Assembly (NCBI GenBank): GCA_021161685.1
Contig: JAGHAD010000103.1
Coordinates: 1 to 8,565, forward strand
Origin: Thermoplasmata archaeon
Lineage (GTDB): Archaea > Thermoplasmatota > E2 > DHVEG-1 > B18-G2
DNA length: 8,565 nt
Reading direction: 5' to 3'
In this document: positions 1-7,657 of the stretch, piece after piece
Numbering within the stretch: the first letter of the stretch is position 1
Layout: each line of letters opens with the position of its first letter
The notes under the pieces: generated by a model
Seen by the model: only the letters and a program-made list of their open reading frames with translations
What the model was told of the DNA's origin: nothing
Database searches by the model: none
Made by a program: the position numbers and the translations under genes

Positions 1-1452
1 ATTTGGCACATCTAGCCCCTCATCTAAAGCTCTACATGTAATCAAGATGTCGGAAAGCCCCTCCATGAAATTGTAAAGCCTCTTTTCACCATCTTCCAGT
101 CCGGAATGATATATCTCCACGTAATAAGTGTCTTCAATCATTCCGTACAATCTTTCAGCGCACTCTATCAGTTCATGGAATATTAACACACGCGGACTTT
201 CTATATCTTCGTGCACTTCCTCTAGAATATCTTTTACCGCTCTATACCTCTGCCTAGCGTTATGTATTAACATCCTTCTTTGGTATAAAAGCCTCTTATA
301 GAGCGATATTTCTTCATCCTCTTCAGTTCGTTCGATATAGTTTATGTGTTTGAAATAATCATCAGATGAAGGATCTGGTAAGTCAGGATATTTTTCTACC
401 AGATTTTCGTATATCTTGCTTATCTTTTTGCTTAAACGCTCATACTTCTTTCTTTCATCCAGACATAAGTCTATGGCATAGTTTATCAGTGTAAAAGGTG
501 GTATAATTTTATCTCTCAAAGCATCTGCATACGTATATTCATAAATCACTTCACCTAAATTAGGAACGAGAATCTTCTCAAATCCCCAATCACCCTTTCT
601 CTCAGGGGTCGCAGATAGACCTAAGTACCAGTCATAAGTGGTATCAAAAATTTTTGAATTCTTTTCGCTTCCATATCTATGACATTCATCGGCTATCAGG
701 AAGGTTTTGTATCCCTCTTCTCTTAACGAGTCGTTATATCTCGGTAGATAATCTCTGGCGCTATTTATTACGTATATCTGAATAACATCCTTTTCATAAT
801 CACCCCATTCATCAGAGTAGAAAAGTCCTATCTCTCCTGGAGATATACCTTTCATGTGTTCCTGTATAGTGTTTTGCCATTGGAGAAGAAGAACTTTTGA
901 CGGAACTACTATGAAAAATTTCACTTTATCCGTCTTACTTCTAATTATCCTCATCGCCTCTAAAGCTACTACGGTTTTCCCTGCCCCAGTTACTACCTTC
1001 ACAATACCTTTCCCATTTTCTTTCCACGCATCTATACATTCCTTCTGCCATTTATAGAGGTCAAATTCCAATTTCCATCTTTCCTTTTGTTCTTTGTATC
1101 TATATGTAAGGGAATCTACGGTTCTGTTCTTGTCGATTTTTTCCACTATATCCTTTATCAAACTCAATTTGTGACAAGCGGTACACCACGATCCGCACTG
1201 AAAATCCTTTGGCAACTCTCTAACTAGACGAAGTATTATCTTATTGAATTGGTTGATCTGCCAATCTTCAAATTCCCTATAGTATTTGTCCATCCCTTTG
1301 GCTAGATACATTTTTGGTTTTCCAAAATAAGTATATAATGCATATCTTTCACTTCTAGACAAGACATTGAATTTTTTCGCTAATCCAGATATGTGCATAA
1401 TTTCATACCACTCGAAAAAATCGAGCAAAAAACTCTGTGCATCTTCACTCAT
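1..1452 (-). CDS. Superfamily 2 DEAD/DEAH-type (XPB/UvrB-like) helicase, C-terminus cut by window edge
   Basis: ATP-dependent nucleic-acid helicase or translocase; 484 codons are visible and the frame is open to position 1. Seen: a Q-motif-like stretch FDLYKWQ (about residues 130-136), Walker A TGAGKT (155-160), Walker B/motif II DECH (255-258), motif III SAT (280-282), and a motif V-like ALDEGLDVP at the very end, so motif VI lies outside the window. The order and the DECH box fit the COG1061 (SSL2/XPB, type III restriction-like) group. The first 125 residues match no domain I know and carry C86-x3-C90-x2-C93-H94, a possible metal site. About 100 charged residues (roughly 320-420) separate the two RecA-like lobes. 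The start chosen is the second of two adjacent ATGs: it lies 4 bases after GGTGG and overlaps the methylase stop by one base (TGATG), implying translational coupling. The ATG at 1455 is the alternative. Role in a defence complex is inferred from context. Confidence 0.9.
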   Translation of the reverse strand, partial: MSEDAQSFLLDFFEWYEIMHISGLAKKFNVLSRSERYALYTYFGKPKMYLAKGMDKYYREFEDWQINQFNKIILRLVRELPKDFQCGSWCTACHKLSLIKDIVEKIDKNRTVDSLTYRYKEQKERWKLEFDLYKWQKECIDAWKENGKGIVKVVTGAGKTVVALEAMRIIRSKTDKVKFFIVVPSKVLLLQWQNTIQEHMKGISPGEIGLFYSDEWGDYEKDVIQIYVINSARDYLPRYNDSLREEGYKTFLIADECHRYGSEKNSKIFDTTYDWYLGLSATPERKGDWGFEKILVPNLGEVIYEYTYADALRDKIIPPFTLINYAIDLCLDERKKYERLSKKISKIYENLVEKYPDLPDPSSDDYFKHINYIERTEEDEEISLYKRLLYQRRMLIHNARQRYRAVKDILEEVHEDIESPRVLIFHELIECAERLYGMIEDTYYVEIYHSGLEDGEKRLYNFMEGLSDILITCRALDEGLDVPN

Positions 1453-4124
1453 CATTCCACCCCAAAATCATCTAACCTTGCTATTCTTCCTTCCTTTTCC
1501 ATCCTCTCCCTCATTCTCAAAAATCCTTCCAACAGTTGCTTCTCTTTTCCATGAGATATTTGCGCGAGGGCATTTGCAACTCTAAAGAAAGTATCGTTCA
1601 TCCATCCGCTCTCTTGCAACAACTCTTTTATTTCATCATGCAACCCTTCCCTCCATAAAAGCAAACATTTATGCAGTACATCTATGAGTTCATTCCCTTT
1701 TATTTCATCTATACTGCGTTCATGGGCAGATAAAAGACGAATGTATTCCTTCTCCTTTACGATGAATCCTTTGTTCCATTCCTTTTCTAGATCGACTCCT
1801 GTACTTGATGCAAGTTTTCTCGCATCATCAAAATGTACTTTTGCATCTCCATAGCTCCATCTCCAGAGAAGGTAGAATTTCGTCAACGGTGATATCTCTC
1901 CAGCAATACCATCATGTAAAATTTGCCTCAAAGCATAGTCAGCAACAACATCTCTGACAAAATCAAGCAATTTGTCAGCTCTGACAACATTTCCTTCATA
2001 GTCCATAACCTTTTCATATTTTCCAAAAACTTCTATTGCAGAACCGATAGCAGCGATGAAATAATCCGCTCCACTTATCCCTTCTTTCCACAATCTTTCC
2101 ATTTTCTTCTCCAGATATTTCTTTATCTCTTCCTTTACATCATTGAACCATCCTGTACTCTGCTTTTCTTTTTTTCTTGCAACAATGTATATAGAAGATG
2201 CAAGAGCGGCAGATTCTTTCGCCAAAAGACGGCTTTTCATTTCAGTATGAATAGGCCATGAAGCTGTAACAACGAGCCCTGAATCAAGCAATGCATTGAT
2301 TACCGTCTCCCAACCTTCCGTTGTTTTATGAGCATATACTATTGTTGCTATTCCATTTGGTTTTAAAATACGATATATTTCTTGAAAAGTTTTTTTAAGC
2401 ATATCCTCAAAAAACTTTTTTGCTCTCTCACTATTACCGTGCCTTACAGGATTAGAAACAATTTCTTTTGTTTTTGGAGTTAAAGGAGTTATAAAAAGCT
2501 CAGGATGTAAATCACCAATGGTTCTTTTAAGCCACACATAAAAGAAATCAGAAAGTTCAGCATAGTTCACATTGTCATAGTATGGCGGATCAGTGAAAAC
2601 AGCATCAAAGTAGTTGTCGGGGTAAAAGAGTTCTGTAGCGGAGGCTTGGGTTACTCTTGAGATCTTTTCATCCTCCTCTATGTGAACAAGTGGAATCTGA
2701 GAGAGATGGGAGAGGACATTGAGAATCCAATCATGATGTGCCTTCCAGTCTCCATTGCCTCCACTAAGTACATTCAATTCTACATAATCCCATGCCATCG
2801 GTAAAGCTTGTCGTCCAAAAACATGTTCTATTTTTTCTCCTACTACATTGTAAACAACTAAAGTAGCGTTTTTATCTGCAAGTCGATTTAAGGTCAACCC
2901 CAAATAACTCACTACCGCCTTTGCATACTCTTCATCATAGCCCCCCTCAATCATCTTCCGGTATGCAAGTCTGACTTTTTCAGTGAATGTGATCAAAGCG
3001 AGCTTTTGGCGGGAGTTGAAAAGGTCGCTCCATTTTGTCATTCCATACCTCATTACATCTCTTTGCTTTAGGCAATTCCAATCTAATTCTTCATCTGGAA
3101 CGGGGTCAATTCCCCATTCTTGCATTAGTTTTTGGCGTTTTTCTTCGAGGTATTTTTCTGCCTCTCTGTATGCTTTCATGTCTTCCTCGGTTGCTATTCT
3201 GTAGAATTTGCCCTTTCTCTTTTTGTCGTGCAGAACAACCGCAATCATTCTTTGTCCCGCTTTTCCCTCCTGGAATTGCTTCCTCACATTCTTTGCTTCT
3301 ATGACATGCCCGCAAACTGGACAAGTTGCTACTGCACCTTTTACAGTTCCCTTTGATGGATCAAAACCAGATGGCATCTTTTCATAGCCATCTCCTACGA
3401 TTTTGAATTTCACTTCCTTTCCTTCAACATAGGGATACAAAGCGACCTTCTTATTGCTCTTTTTAGCGAGCCAGAACTGACGCATTAAGGGAATCTCTGC
3501 ATTACAGGAAGGATTCTCGCATTTTATTGTCCTAGCCCAGATATAGCCCACTGGAATAGCTCCCTCACCTTCTCCAAAATATCCCGATTTGTCGGGAGGA
3601 TAAAATCTCCCTATCTCCTTCTTTGCCTCCTGCAAAACCCATTCTCCCCATTTCTTGACATCTTTGACAAGTTTCTCTCCATATTGCTGGGGATATTCGA
3701 GGGTGCATTTCAGAATGAGAACGGCAACGGGATTATATTCGCCAGCGTAAGTTTCACATCCTAAGCGAAGAGCTTCTAAGGGTATAGATCCTCCTCCAGC
3801 AAAAGGATCGAGGACACGTGGAGGTTTACCGCCATTTGCTTCGAGGATATCTTTTCTTGCTTTTTCAATAATCGTTGAATTCAAAGAATTTTCCCATTTA
3901 CATAACTCAATGATGAACTGTCTTTTCTTTTCCCATTCATCTATATCTTTTGGAGCTGGAATCAGAGCAGCATAACTTGTTGCTCTTGAACTCGCTAATG
4001 GTCGACGAGCCCACCATATATGCAACGTGGATATATGACCATGTCTGATGTTCTTTTCCCTTGCAGAATGCTCGCTAACTTCTTTCACGGGAAAACTTTC
4101 CTCTATGAAGCGTTTATCTTCCAT
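1452..4124 (-). CDS. DUF1156 adenine-specific DNA methylase (COG1743 type) with zinc-ribbon insert
   Basis: Predicted S-adenosylmethionine-dependent DNA methyltransferase, probably making N6-methyladenine; 890 residues. Seen: an N-terminal DUF1156 signature with HIWWARRPL at 35-43; SAM-binding motif I DPFAGGGS at 106-113; catalytic DPPY at 512-515 followed by [17 protein letters not shown]; and a methyltransferase-core strand around [13 protein letters not shown] (588-600). About 400 residues lie between motif I and DPPY and contain two cysteine pairs, C202/C207 and C268/C271, which resemble split zinc ribbons. By position this insert could hold target recognition (inference). The C-terminal 240 residues are helical with no domain I can name. 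The stop of the upstream SNF2 helicase is 21 bases away. The upstream AGGTAGGT (4128-4135) is a modest ribosome-binding site 3 bases before ATG. In known defence loci this family pairs with SNF2 helicases and often a DUF499 ATPase; none is visible here. Base composition dips to about 30% G+C just after DPPY. Confidence 0.93.
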   Translation of the reverse strand: MEDKRFIEESFPVKEVSEHSAREKNIRHGHISTLHIWWARRPLASSRATSYAALIPAPKDIDEWEKKRQFIIELCKWENSLNSTIIEKARKDILEANGGKPPRVLDPFAGGGSIPLEALRLGCETYAGEYNPVAVLILKCTLEYPQQYGEKLVKDVKKWGEWVLQEAKKEIGRFYPPDKSGYFGEGEGAIPVGYIWARTIKCENPSCNAEIPLMRQFWLAKKSNKKVALYPYVEGKEVKFKIVGDGYEKMPSGFDPSKGTVKGAVATCPVCGHVIEAKNVRKQFQEGKAGQRMIAVVLHDKKRKGKFYRIATEEDMKAYREAEKYLEEKRQKLMQEWGIDPVPDEELDWNCLKQRDVMRYGMTKWSDLFNSRQKLALITFTEKVRLAYRKMIEGGYDEEYAKAVVSYLGLTLNRLADKNATLVVYNVVGEKIEHVFGRQALPMAWDYVELNVLSGGNGDWKAHHDWILNVLSHLSQIPLVHIEEDEKISRVTQASATELFYPDNYFDAVFTDPPYYDNVNYAELSDFFYVWLKRTIGDLHPELFITPLTPKTKEIVSNPVRHGNSERAKKFFEDMLKKTFQEIYRILKPNGIATIVYAHKTTEGWETVINALLDSGLVVTASWPIHTEMKSRLLAKESAALASSIYIVARKKEKQSTGWFNDVKEEIKKYLEKKMERLWKEGISGADYFIAAIGSAIEVFGKYEKVMDYEGNVVRADKLLDFVRDVVADYALRQILHDGIAGEISPLTKFYLLWRWSYGDAKVHFDDARKLASSTGVDLEKEWNKGFIVKEKEYIRLLSAHERSIDEIKGNELIDVLHKCLLLWREGLHDEIKELLQESGWMNDTFFRVANALAQISHGKEKQLLEGFLRMRERMEKEGRIARLDDFGVE
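1457..1463 (-). promoter_or_regulatory. Ribosome-binding site of the left helicase, inside the methylase 3' end
   Basis: The minus strand reads GGGGTGG here, complementary to the archaeal 16S 3' end (GGTG core). It lies 4 bases before the ATG at 1452-1450 and only 1 base before the ATG at 1455-1453, which favours the downstream start. The site is within the last codons of the methylase, as expected for re-initiation at the TGATG junction. Confidence 0.6.
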
Positions 4125-4145
4125 TTTACCTACCTTTATCCTTCT

Positions 4146-7100
4146 TCACAATACTTTCTTTCCTTTTTCTAAAACCTCTTTCTTATCCACCACAAATCTT
4201 ACGACCTCGATTTTCTCGAAAGTCTCCAGATTCTCATATGGATTATTTATAACGTAAAGCTCGGGTTTGCTGGCAGCATTCAACACAACGTAGAGCCAAT
4301 ATTGATCTCTAAATCTCTTCGCTTTGAACCATTCATTTGGAGTGAGTGCAACGTCTCCAAAATCCTTTCTCGCTTTTACTTCTATATACCTTATCTCATC
4401 TCTACCTTTTGATCTTATATCAAAGCCGAGATCTTCCTTTGAAACATCTTCTGGATGTCTTCCGTTCTTCCTCTCATATTCCATCGCTATCTCCATCCCT
4501 ATCCTCTCGATCTCTTCATCGCTAACCATCTCTCCTTCTTCGGGAATCACCCTTATAACGGTTAAAAGCTGAGGTGTGGATATGGAAAGCGTCTTTTCTT
4601 TCCTTATTTCCTCCTCCAGCTCCTTCTTAGCCCTTTCATACTCCAGCTTTCGCTCTCTCTTGTTTCGTATGGGGAGATCAACCTTTTCTCCCCTAGCTTC
4701 TCTTTCGTACAACTCCGTAAGCTCCAAATCCAGATTTCTGATTAGATGATCCAGGGATTTAATCCCATATTTCCTCTTGATCTCCGCCTCTCTATTTCTT
4801 TCCCTTTCTATCTCCTCCTTGTACTTTTCTACAACCTCGATCGCAAAAGGAAGTACCCTCTCCTCCTGTATATTTACTTCTTCGTCGTCAATCTTTTCTG
4901 TAAATGGAGATAAATCCCATAGGATAGCGGGATTAACCTCCTTTAGATCTTTTCCATCATCATAAATGGCGATTATTCTCCTGCCCGCCACTTCTCCCTT
5001 TCCATCGACTACCTCACCTATATAAAACCATATTAAACCATTGTACACACCAGAAGGATCTTTAAACACCGCTCCCCTGCGCGCCAGCTCGCTGAAATTT
5101 CTCTCCACCCACTCAAGGAGAGCTTCTAAGAGGGGATGACCAAATGAGAGAAACTCCGCTTCCGGATGCTTGAAGGCGACTTCCTTATCAAAGGTCACCT
5201 TTGGGTATCTCTTCATCAGAATTCCAAATCTATTCTTGAATGTCGTTTCTTCAGCTATCTTTCTTATTTCATAGGGTATGGAATCTATGGCCAAGAAACC
5301 CTCTTTTAACTCCCTGTACTTTCCACCAGCCATCTTGAAGGCTTTCTTAAAAAACTCTTCTACGTATTCCGGGATGAGTCTATTTTCTTTGGCTTTTTCG
5401 GCCATCTCCTTTATCTTGGTATAGTCTATATACCTGGTTGCAAGAGACTCTCCAAGGATGTTTTTAATTTTTGATATGTAATTTTCATCAACCCTTATAT
5501 CCAGTTCTTTCAAGATTTCATCCATACTCTTTGCATTCATGGCAGCATCGAGTATGAGTTGATAGAGATTTTTTCCATAGAGAACGTCTCCTATGACATC
5601 GAATACTCTATCGCTTCCAAGTTTACTCTTTATTTCATCCAGTTTGTCAAAGAGTCTCAGAAGAACCTCTCCCTCCCTCGTGTTTGCAGCCACAAGATTG
5701 AAGATGTACACATCCTTTTGCTGACCATATCTGTGTATCCTCCCCATTCTTTGTTCCAGCCTGTTGGGATTCCATGGTATATCGTAATTTATCATTATAT
5801 GACAGAATTGAAGGTTTATACCTTCTCCCGCCGCCTCTGTTGCAACCATTATTTCGGTTTCATCCCTGAAAACCTTCTCCGCCTTTATCCTCTCCTCGAG
5901 ACTCATTCCACCATGTATGAAGTTTACCTTGTAACCCCAGGATCTGATCTTTCTAACCAGATATTCAAGGGTGTCTCTGGACTCTGTGAAAATAAGGATT
6001 TTGGAATTACCTCCCATCTCTCTTATCTTCCTGAACCCCTCCGTTATAGCTTTCCTCAACTCCCTCAGCTTGACCTCCTTTTCACCTTTCAATATTTCTT
6101 TAGCCTTCTCTATGAGTCTATCTATGGTCTCGATCTCTCCCCTTAACTCTTCGGGATCTTTGGCAAGAGTTACTCCCTCCCACTCTTCTTCCTTTTTCCA
6201 CCTCTCGCTTTCCTCTAAGTCTTCCAGCTCTTCGAAATCTATTTTTAGTTCCTTTGGTTCTTCTTTGCCTATGAGTATCTTTTCTAATTTTTCTTTTCTT
6301 CTTTCGAGTGATCTAAGTAAAGCATAGGTACTTGATGCCATCCTCCTCTGCAATATAACCAGCGCAAAAGCCACATTCCTTTTCTTATCTTGTCTCAAAG
6401 CTCTGTTAAACTGATGCACAACATATCTGGATACCTCATTGTAGAGATCTATCTCCTCGTCCGAAAGATTGAATTTTAGTGTCATCGGAAATCGTCTTGT
6501 GAAGATGGGTCTTCCTTCGAAATCTTTCAGATCCTCTTTCAACCTCCTGATGAAGAGAGGATTATCCTTATTCTTAAGAGATTCTTCCACCATTTCGGGA
6601 GTGGCAAAGAATCCCGGTGCGAGAAGATCCAAAAAGAGTCTGAAGTTTTCTGGATCTCCTTTGTGCGGAGTAGCCGTAAGAAAGAGAAGATGGTTTGATG
6701 TTTTAGATAGCACCTCCCCTAACTTATACCTTTTGGTACGCGATATCTTTTCGCCATACCTGTATGCTGCCATTTTGTGTGCCTCATCAACTATAACCAG
6801 ATCCCAATAGACGGAATTTAGAGTCGGCAGAATCTCTTCCTGCTTGGCAAAATCGATAGAAGTGATAATCTGGTTATTCATCTCCCAGGGATTCTCTCCA
6901 TAAAGGGCATTAAAGGTGTGTCGGTCAACAACTACAAAATTTTCATCGAATTTATCTTTAAGTTCTCTTCTCCATTGATCCTTTAGATGTCCGGGAACAA
7001 CTATCAGGATTCTATTAGCCAATTTCCTCAACTTGAGTTCCTTGATCACCAGTCCCGCCATTATGGTCTTTCCCGCTCCCGGATCATCTGCGATAAGAAA

Positions 7101-7457
7101 TCTTATGCGTGGCCGTTTCAGTATATAGCCATATACTGCCTCTATCTGGAAAGGGAGGGGATCGATCTTCGAAACATTCATCGCAAGTAGGGGATCAAAA
7201 ATCGAAGCATACTTGAAACGAAGCCCCTCTATCCTCAGAAAGGTTTTATCGGCTGGAGCTGAAAAATCAAACTCTTCTTTCGATATTTGTATAAGAGAAA
7301 GATCTTCCTCTGTTAATAGACGATCCACATGCATCTTTGAACGAAGCGTGAAACCGGCAATTCTCACATATCTCCCTATCCTTTCGACCTTTTCAACCAC
7401 AACTTCCTCTTTCCAAAATGGACCCTTTATCGTGTCTCCTTCCTTTATCGTCAACAT
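4146..7457 (-). CDS. SNF2-family helicase with C-terminal DUF3883 (restriction-nuclease-like) domain
   Basis: Predicted dsDNA translocase of the RapA/SNF2 type, 1103 residues from the chosen ATG. Seen: Walker A DDPGAGKT (124-131), DEAH (224-227), motif III TATPHKGD (261-268), motif V ATEAAGEGINL (539-549), and motif VI QRMGRIHRYGQ (569-579). A charged, probably coiled-coil insertion sits at about 380-475 between the lobes, and a second charged helical stretch at about 870-957. The last 130 residues resemble DUF3883: GFDIRS, then IEVKAR, then LTPNEWFKA. They give a PD-(D/E)xK-like set D1013-x12-E1026-V-K1028, so a fused nuclease is plausible but not shown. A GTG at 7466 would add three residues, but its bases belong to the ribosome-binding site GGTGA, 5 bases before the ATG at 7457, so I start there. 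Second gene of the operon, 14 bases after the zinc-ribbon gene and 21 before the methylase. With the methylase it probably forms a modification-guided defence system (inference). Confidence 0.93.
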   Translation of the reverse strand: MLTIKEGDTIKGPFWKEEVVVEKVERIGRYVRIAGFTLRSKMHVDRLLTEEDLSLIQISKEEFDFSAPADKTFLRIEGLRFKYASIFDPLLAMNVSKIDPLPFQIEAVYGYILKRPRIRFLIADDPGAGKTIMAGLVIKELKLRKLANRILIVVPGHLKDQWRRELKDKFDENFVVVDRHTFNALYGENPWEMNNQIITSIDFAKQEEILPTLNSVYWDLVIVDEAHKMAAYRYGEKISRTKRYKLGEVLSKTSNHLLFLTATPHKGDPENFRLFLDLLAPGFFATPEMVEESLKNKDNPLFIRRLKEDLKDFEGRPIFTRRFPMTLKFNLSDEEIDLYNEVSRYVVHQFNRALRQDKKRNVAFALVILQRRMASSTYALLRSLERRKEKLEKILIGKEEPKELKIDFEELEDLEESERWKKEEEWEGVTLAKDPEELRGEIETIDRLIEKAKEILKGEKEVKLRELRKAITEGFRKIREMGGNSKILIFTESRDTLEYLVRKIRSWGYKVNFIHGGMSLEERIKAEKVFRDETEIMVATEAAGEGINLQFCHIMINYDIPWNPNRLEQRMGRIHRYGQQKDVYIFNLVAANTREGEVLLRLFDKLDEIKSKLGSDRVFDVIGDVLYGKNLYQLILDAAMNAKSMDEILKELDIRVDENYISKIKNILGESLATRYIDYTKIKEMAEKAKENRLIPEYVEEFFKKAFKMAGGKYRELKEGFLAIDSIPYEIRKIAEETTFKNRFGILMKRYPKVTFDKEVAFKHPEAEFLSFGHPLLEALLEWVERNFSELARRGAVFKDPSGVYNGLIWFYIGEVVDGKGEVAGRRIIAIYDDGKDLKEVNPAILWDLSPFTEKIDDEEVNIQEERVLPFAIEVVEKYKEEIERERNREAEIKRKYGIKSLDHLIRNLDLELTELYEREARGEKVDLPIRNKRERKLEYERAKKELEEEIRKEKTLSISTPQLLTVIRVIPEEGEMVSDEEIERIGMEIAMEYERKNGRHPEDVSKEDLGFDIRSKGRDEIRYIEVKARKDFGDVALTPNEWFKAKRFRDQYWLYVVLNAASKPELYVINNPYENLETFEKIEVVRFVVDKKEVLEKGKKVL

Positions 7458-7462
7458 ACTTT

Positions 7463-7467
7463 TCACC
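7463..7467 (-). promoter_or_regulatory. Ribosome-binding site GGTGA deciding the SNF2 helicase start
   Basis: The minus strand reads AAGGTGAAAAGT before ATG (7457-7455). GGTGA with a 5-base spacer is a typical archaeal Shine-Dalgarno site. It contains the GTG that would otherwise be taken as an upstream in-frame start at 7466. Confidence 0.65.
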
Positions 7468-7471
7468 TTCT

Positions 7472-7597
7472 CTATTCGATTCCCAATCCAAGATCAATGC
7501 CATCCTTCTGCATCATTGCGCTTGCGCAGTTTATACAGATATCTCCAACCATCTCTTCGGGAGGATATTCTCGTCCACAAATTTTGCATTTTGGCAT
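7472..7597 (-). CDS. Small zinc-ribbon protein (41 residues), first gene of the operon
   Basis: A short reading frame starting MPKCKICGREYPP and ending in TAG. It contains two knuckles, C4-x2-C7 and C21-x2-C24 (the second reading CINC), the four-cysteine pattern of a rubredoxin-like zinc ribbon. Such microproteins usually bind nucleic acid or act as small structural or adaptor subunits; no specific function can be assigned. An in-frame ATG nine bases upstream (7606) would add MDY. I prefer 7597 because an upstream TATA-like box predicts transcription starting near 7602, giving a leader of only a few bases. The stop is 14 bases before the SNF2 helicase ATG, so the two are very probably co-transcribed. 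The intact metal-site pattern and position make it a likely real gene despite its size, perhaps a cofactor or regulator of the defence genes (inference). Confidence 0.7.
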   Translation of the reverse strand: MPKCKICGREYPPEEMVGDICINCASAMMQKDGIDLGLGIE

Positions 7598-7624
7598 ATA
7601 ATCCATCTTCCAAATTGCTGAAAA

Positions 7625-7641
7625 GCATTAAATCTTTTATT
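7625..7641. promoter_or_regulatory. Divergent archaeal TATA/BRE promoter region
   Basis: The 60-base gap between the divergent genes holds one AT-rich box that can be read both ways. On the minus strand, purine-rich AAATAAAAGA precedes TTTAATG, a fair BRE plus TATA box about 27 bases before position 7602, serving the operon. On the plus strand, GAAAAGC precedes ATTAAAT, about 29 bases before the protease ATG at 7658, which would give a leaderless or near-leaderless mRNA. Judged by eye against the archaeal consensus. Shared use would couple the expression of the two units through TBP/TFB competition (inference). Confidence 0.5.
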
Positions 7642-7657
7642 TCCGTTACCTTGCAGG

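Noticed and set aside
1411..1425. Hairpin CTCGA-AAAAA-TCGAG
   Set aside because: It lies inside the helicase coding sequence 10 codons from the start, with only a five-base stem. It is explained by the Leu-Asp-Phe-Phe-Glu codons.
1923..2261. Plus-strand frame of 112 codons antisense to the methylase
   Set aside because: Phe/Ser-rich shadow of Lys/Glu codons, without start signals.
2385..2422. Inverted A/T tracts (AAAAGTTTTTT and AAAAAACTTTT) within the methylase
   Set aside because: They encode the Lys-Lys-Phe and Lys-Lys-Thr-Phe runs of the protein. They are low-complexity sequence, and the reading frame is intact through the A7 run.
5559..6146. Plus-strand open frame of 195 codons antisense to the SNF2 helicase
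   Set aside because: It runs opposite a clearly conserved helicase core (motifs V and VI). Its composition is that of a shadow frame, and it has no ribosome-binding site or recognisable domain.
5971..6327. Plus-strand serine-rich frame of 118 codons
   Set aside because: Antisense to the charged coiled-coil insertion of the helicase. The Ser/Leu richness is what GAA/GAG/AAG codons give on the opposite strand.
1..7457. Straight assignment to class 1 DISARM
   Set aside because: The SNF2 helicase plus methylase pair is similar, but the methylase is of the DUF1156 type. The third gene is a complete DECH helicase and not DrmA-like, and no DrmB or DrmC is visible.
7458..7466. GTG at 7466 as start of the SNF2 helicase
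   Set aside because: The GTG is part of the GGTGA ribosome-binding site, which is correctly spaced for the ATG at 7457. No comparable site precedes the GTG.
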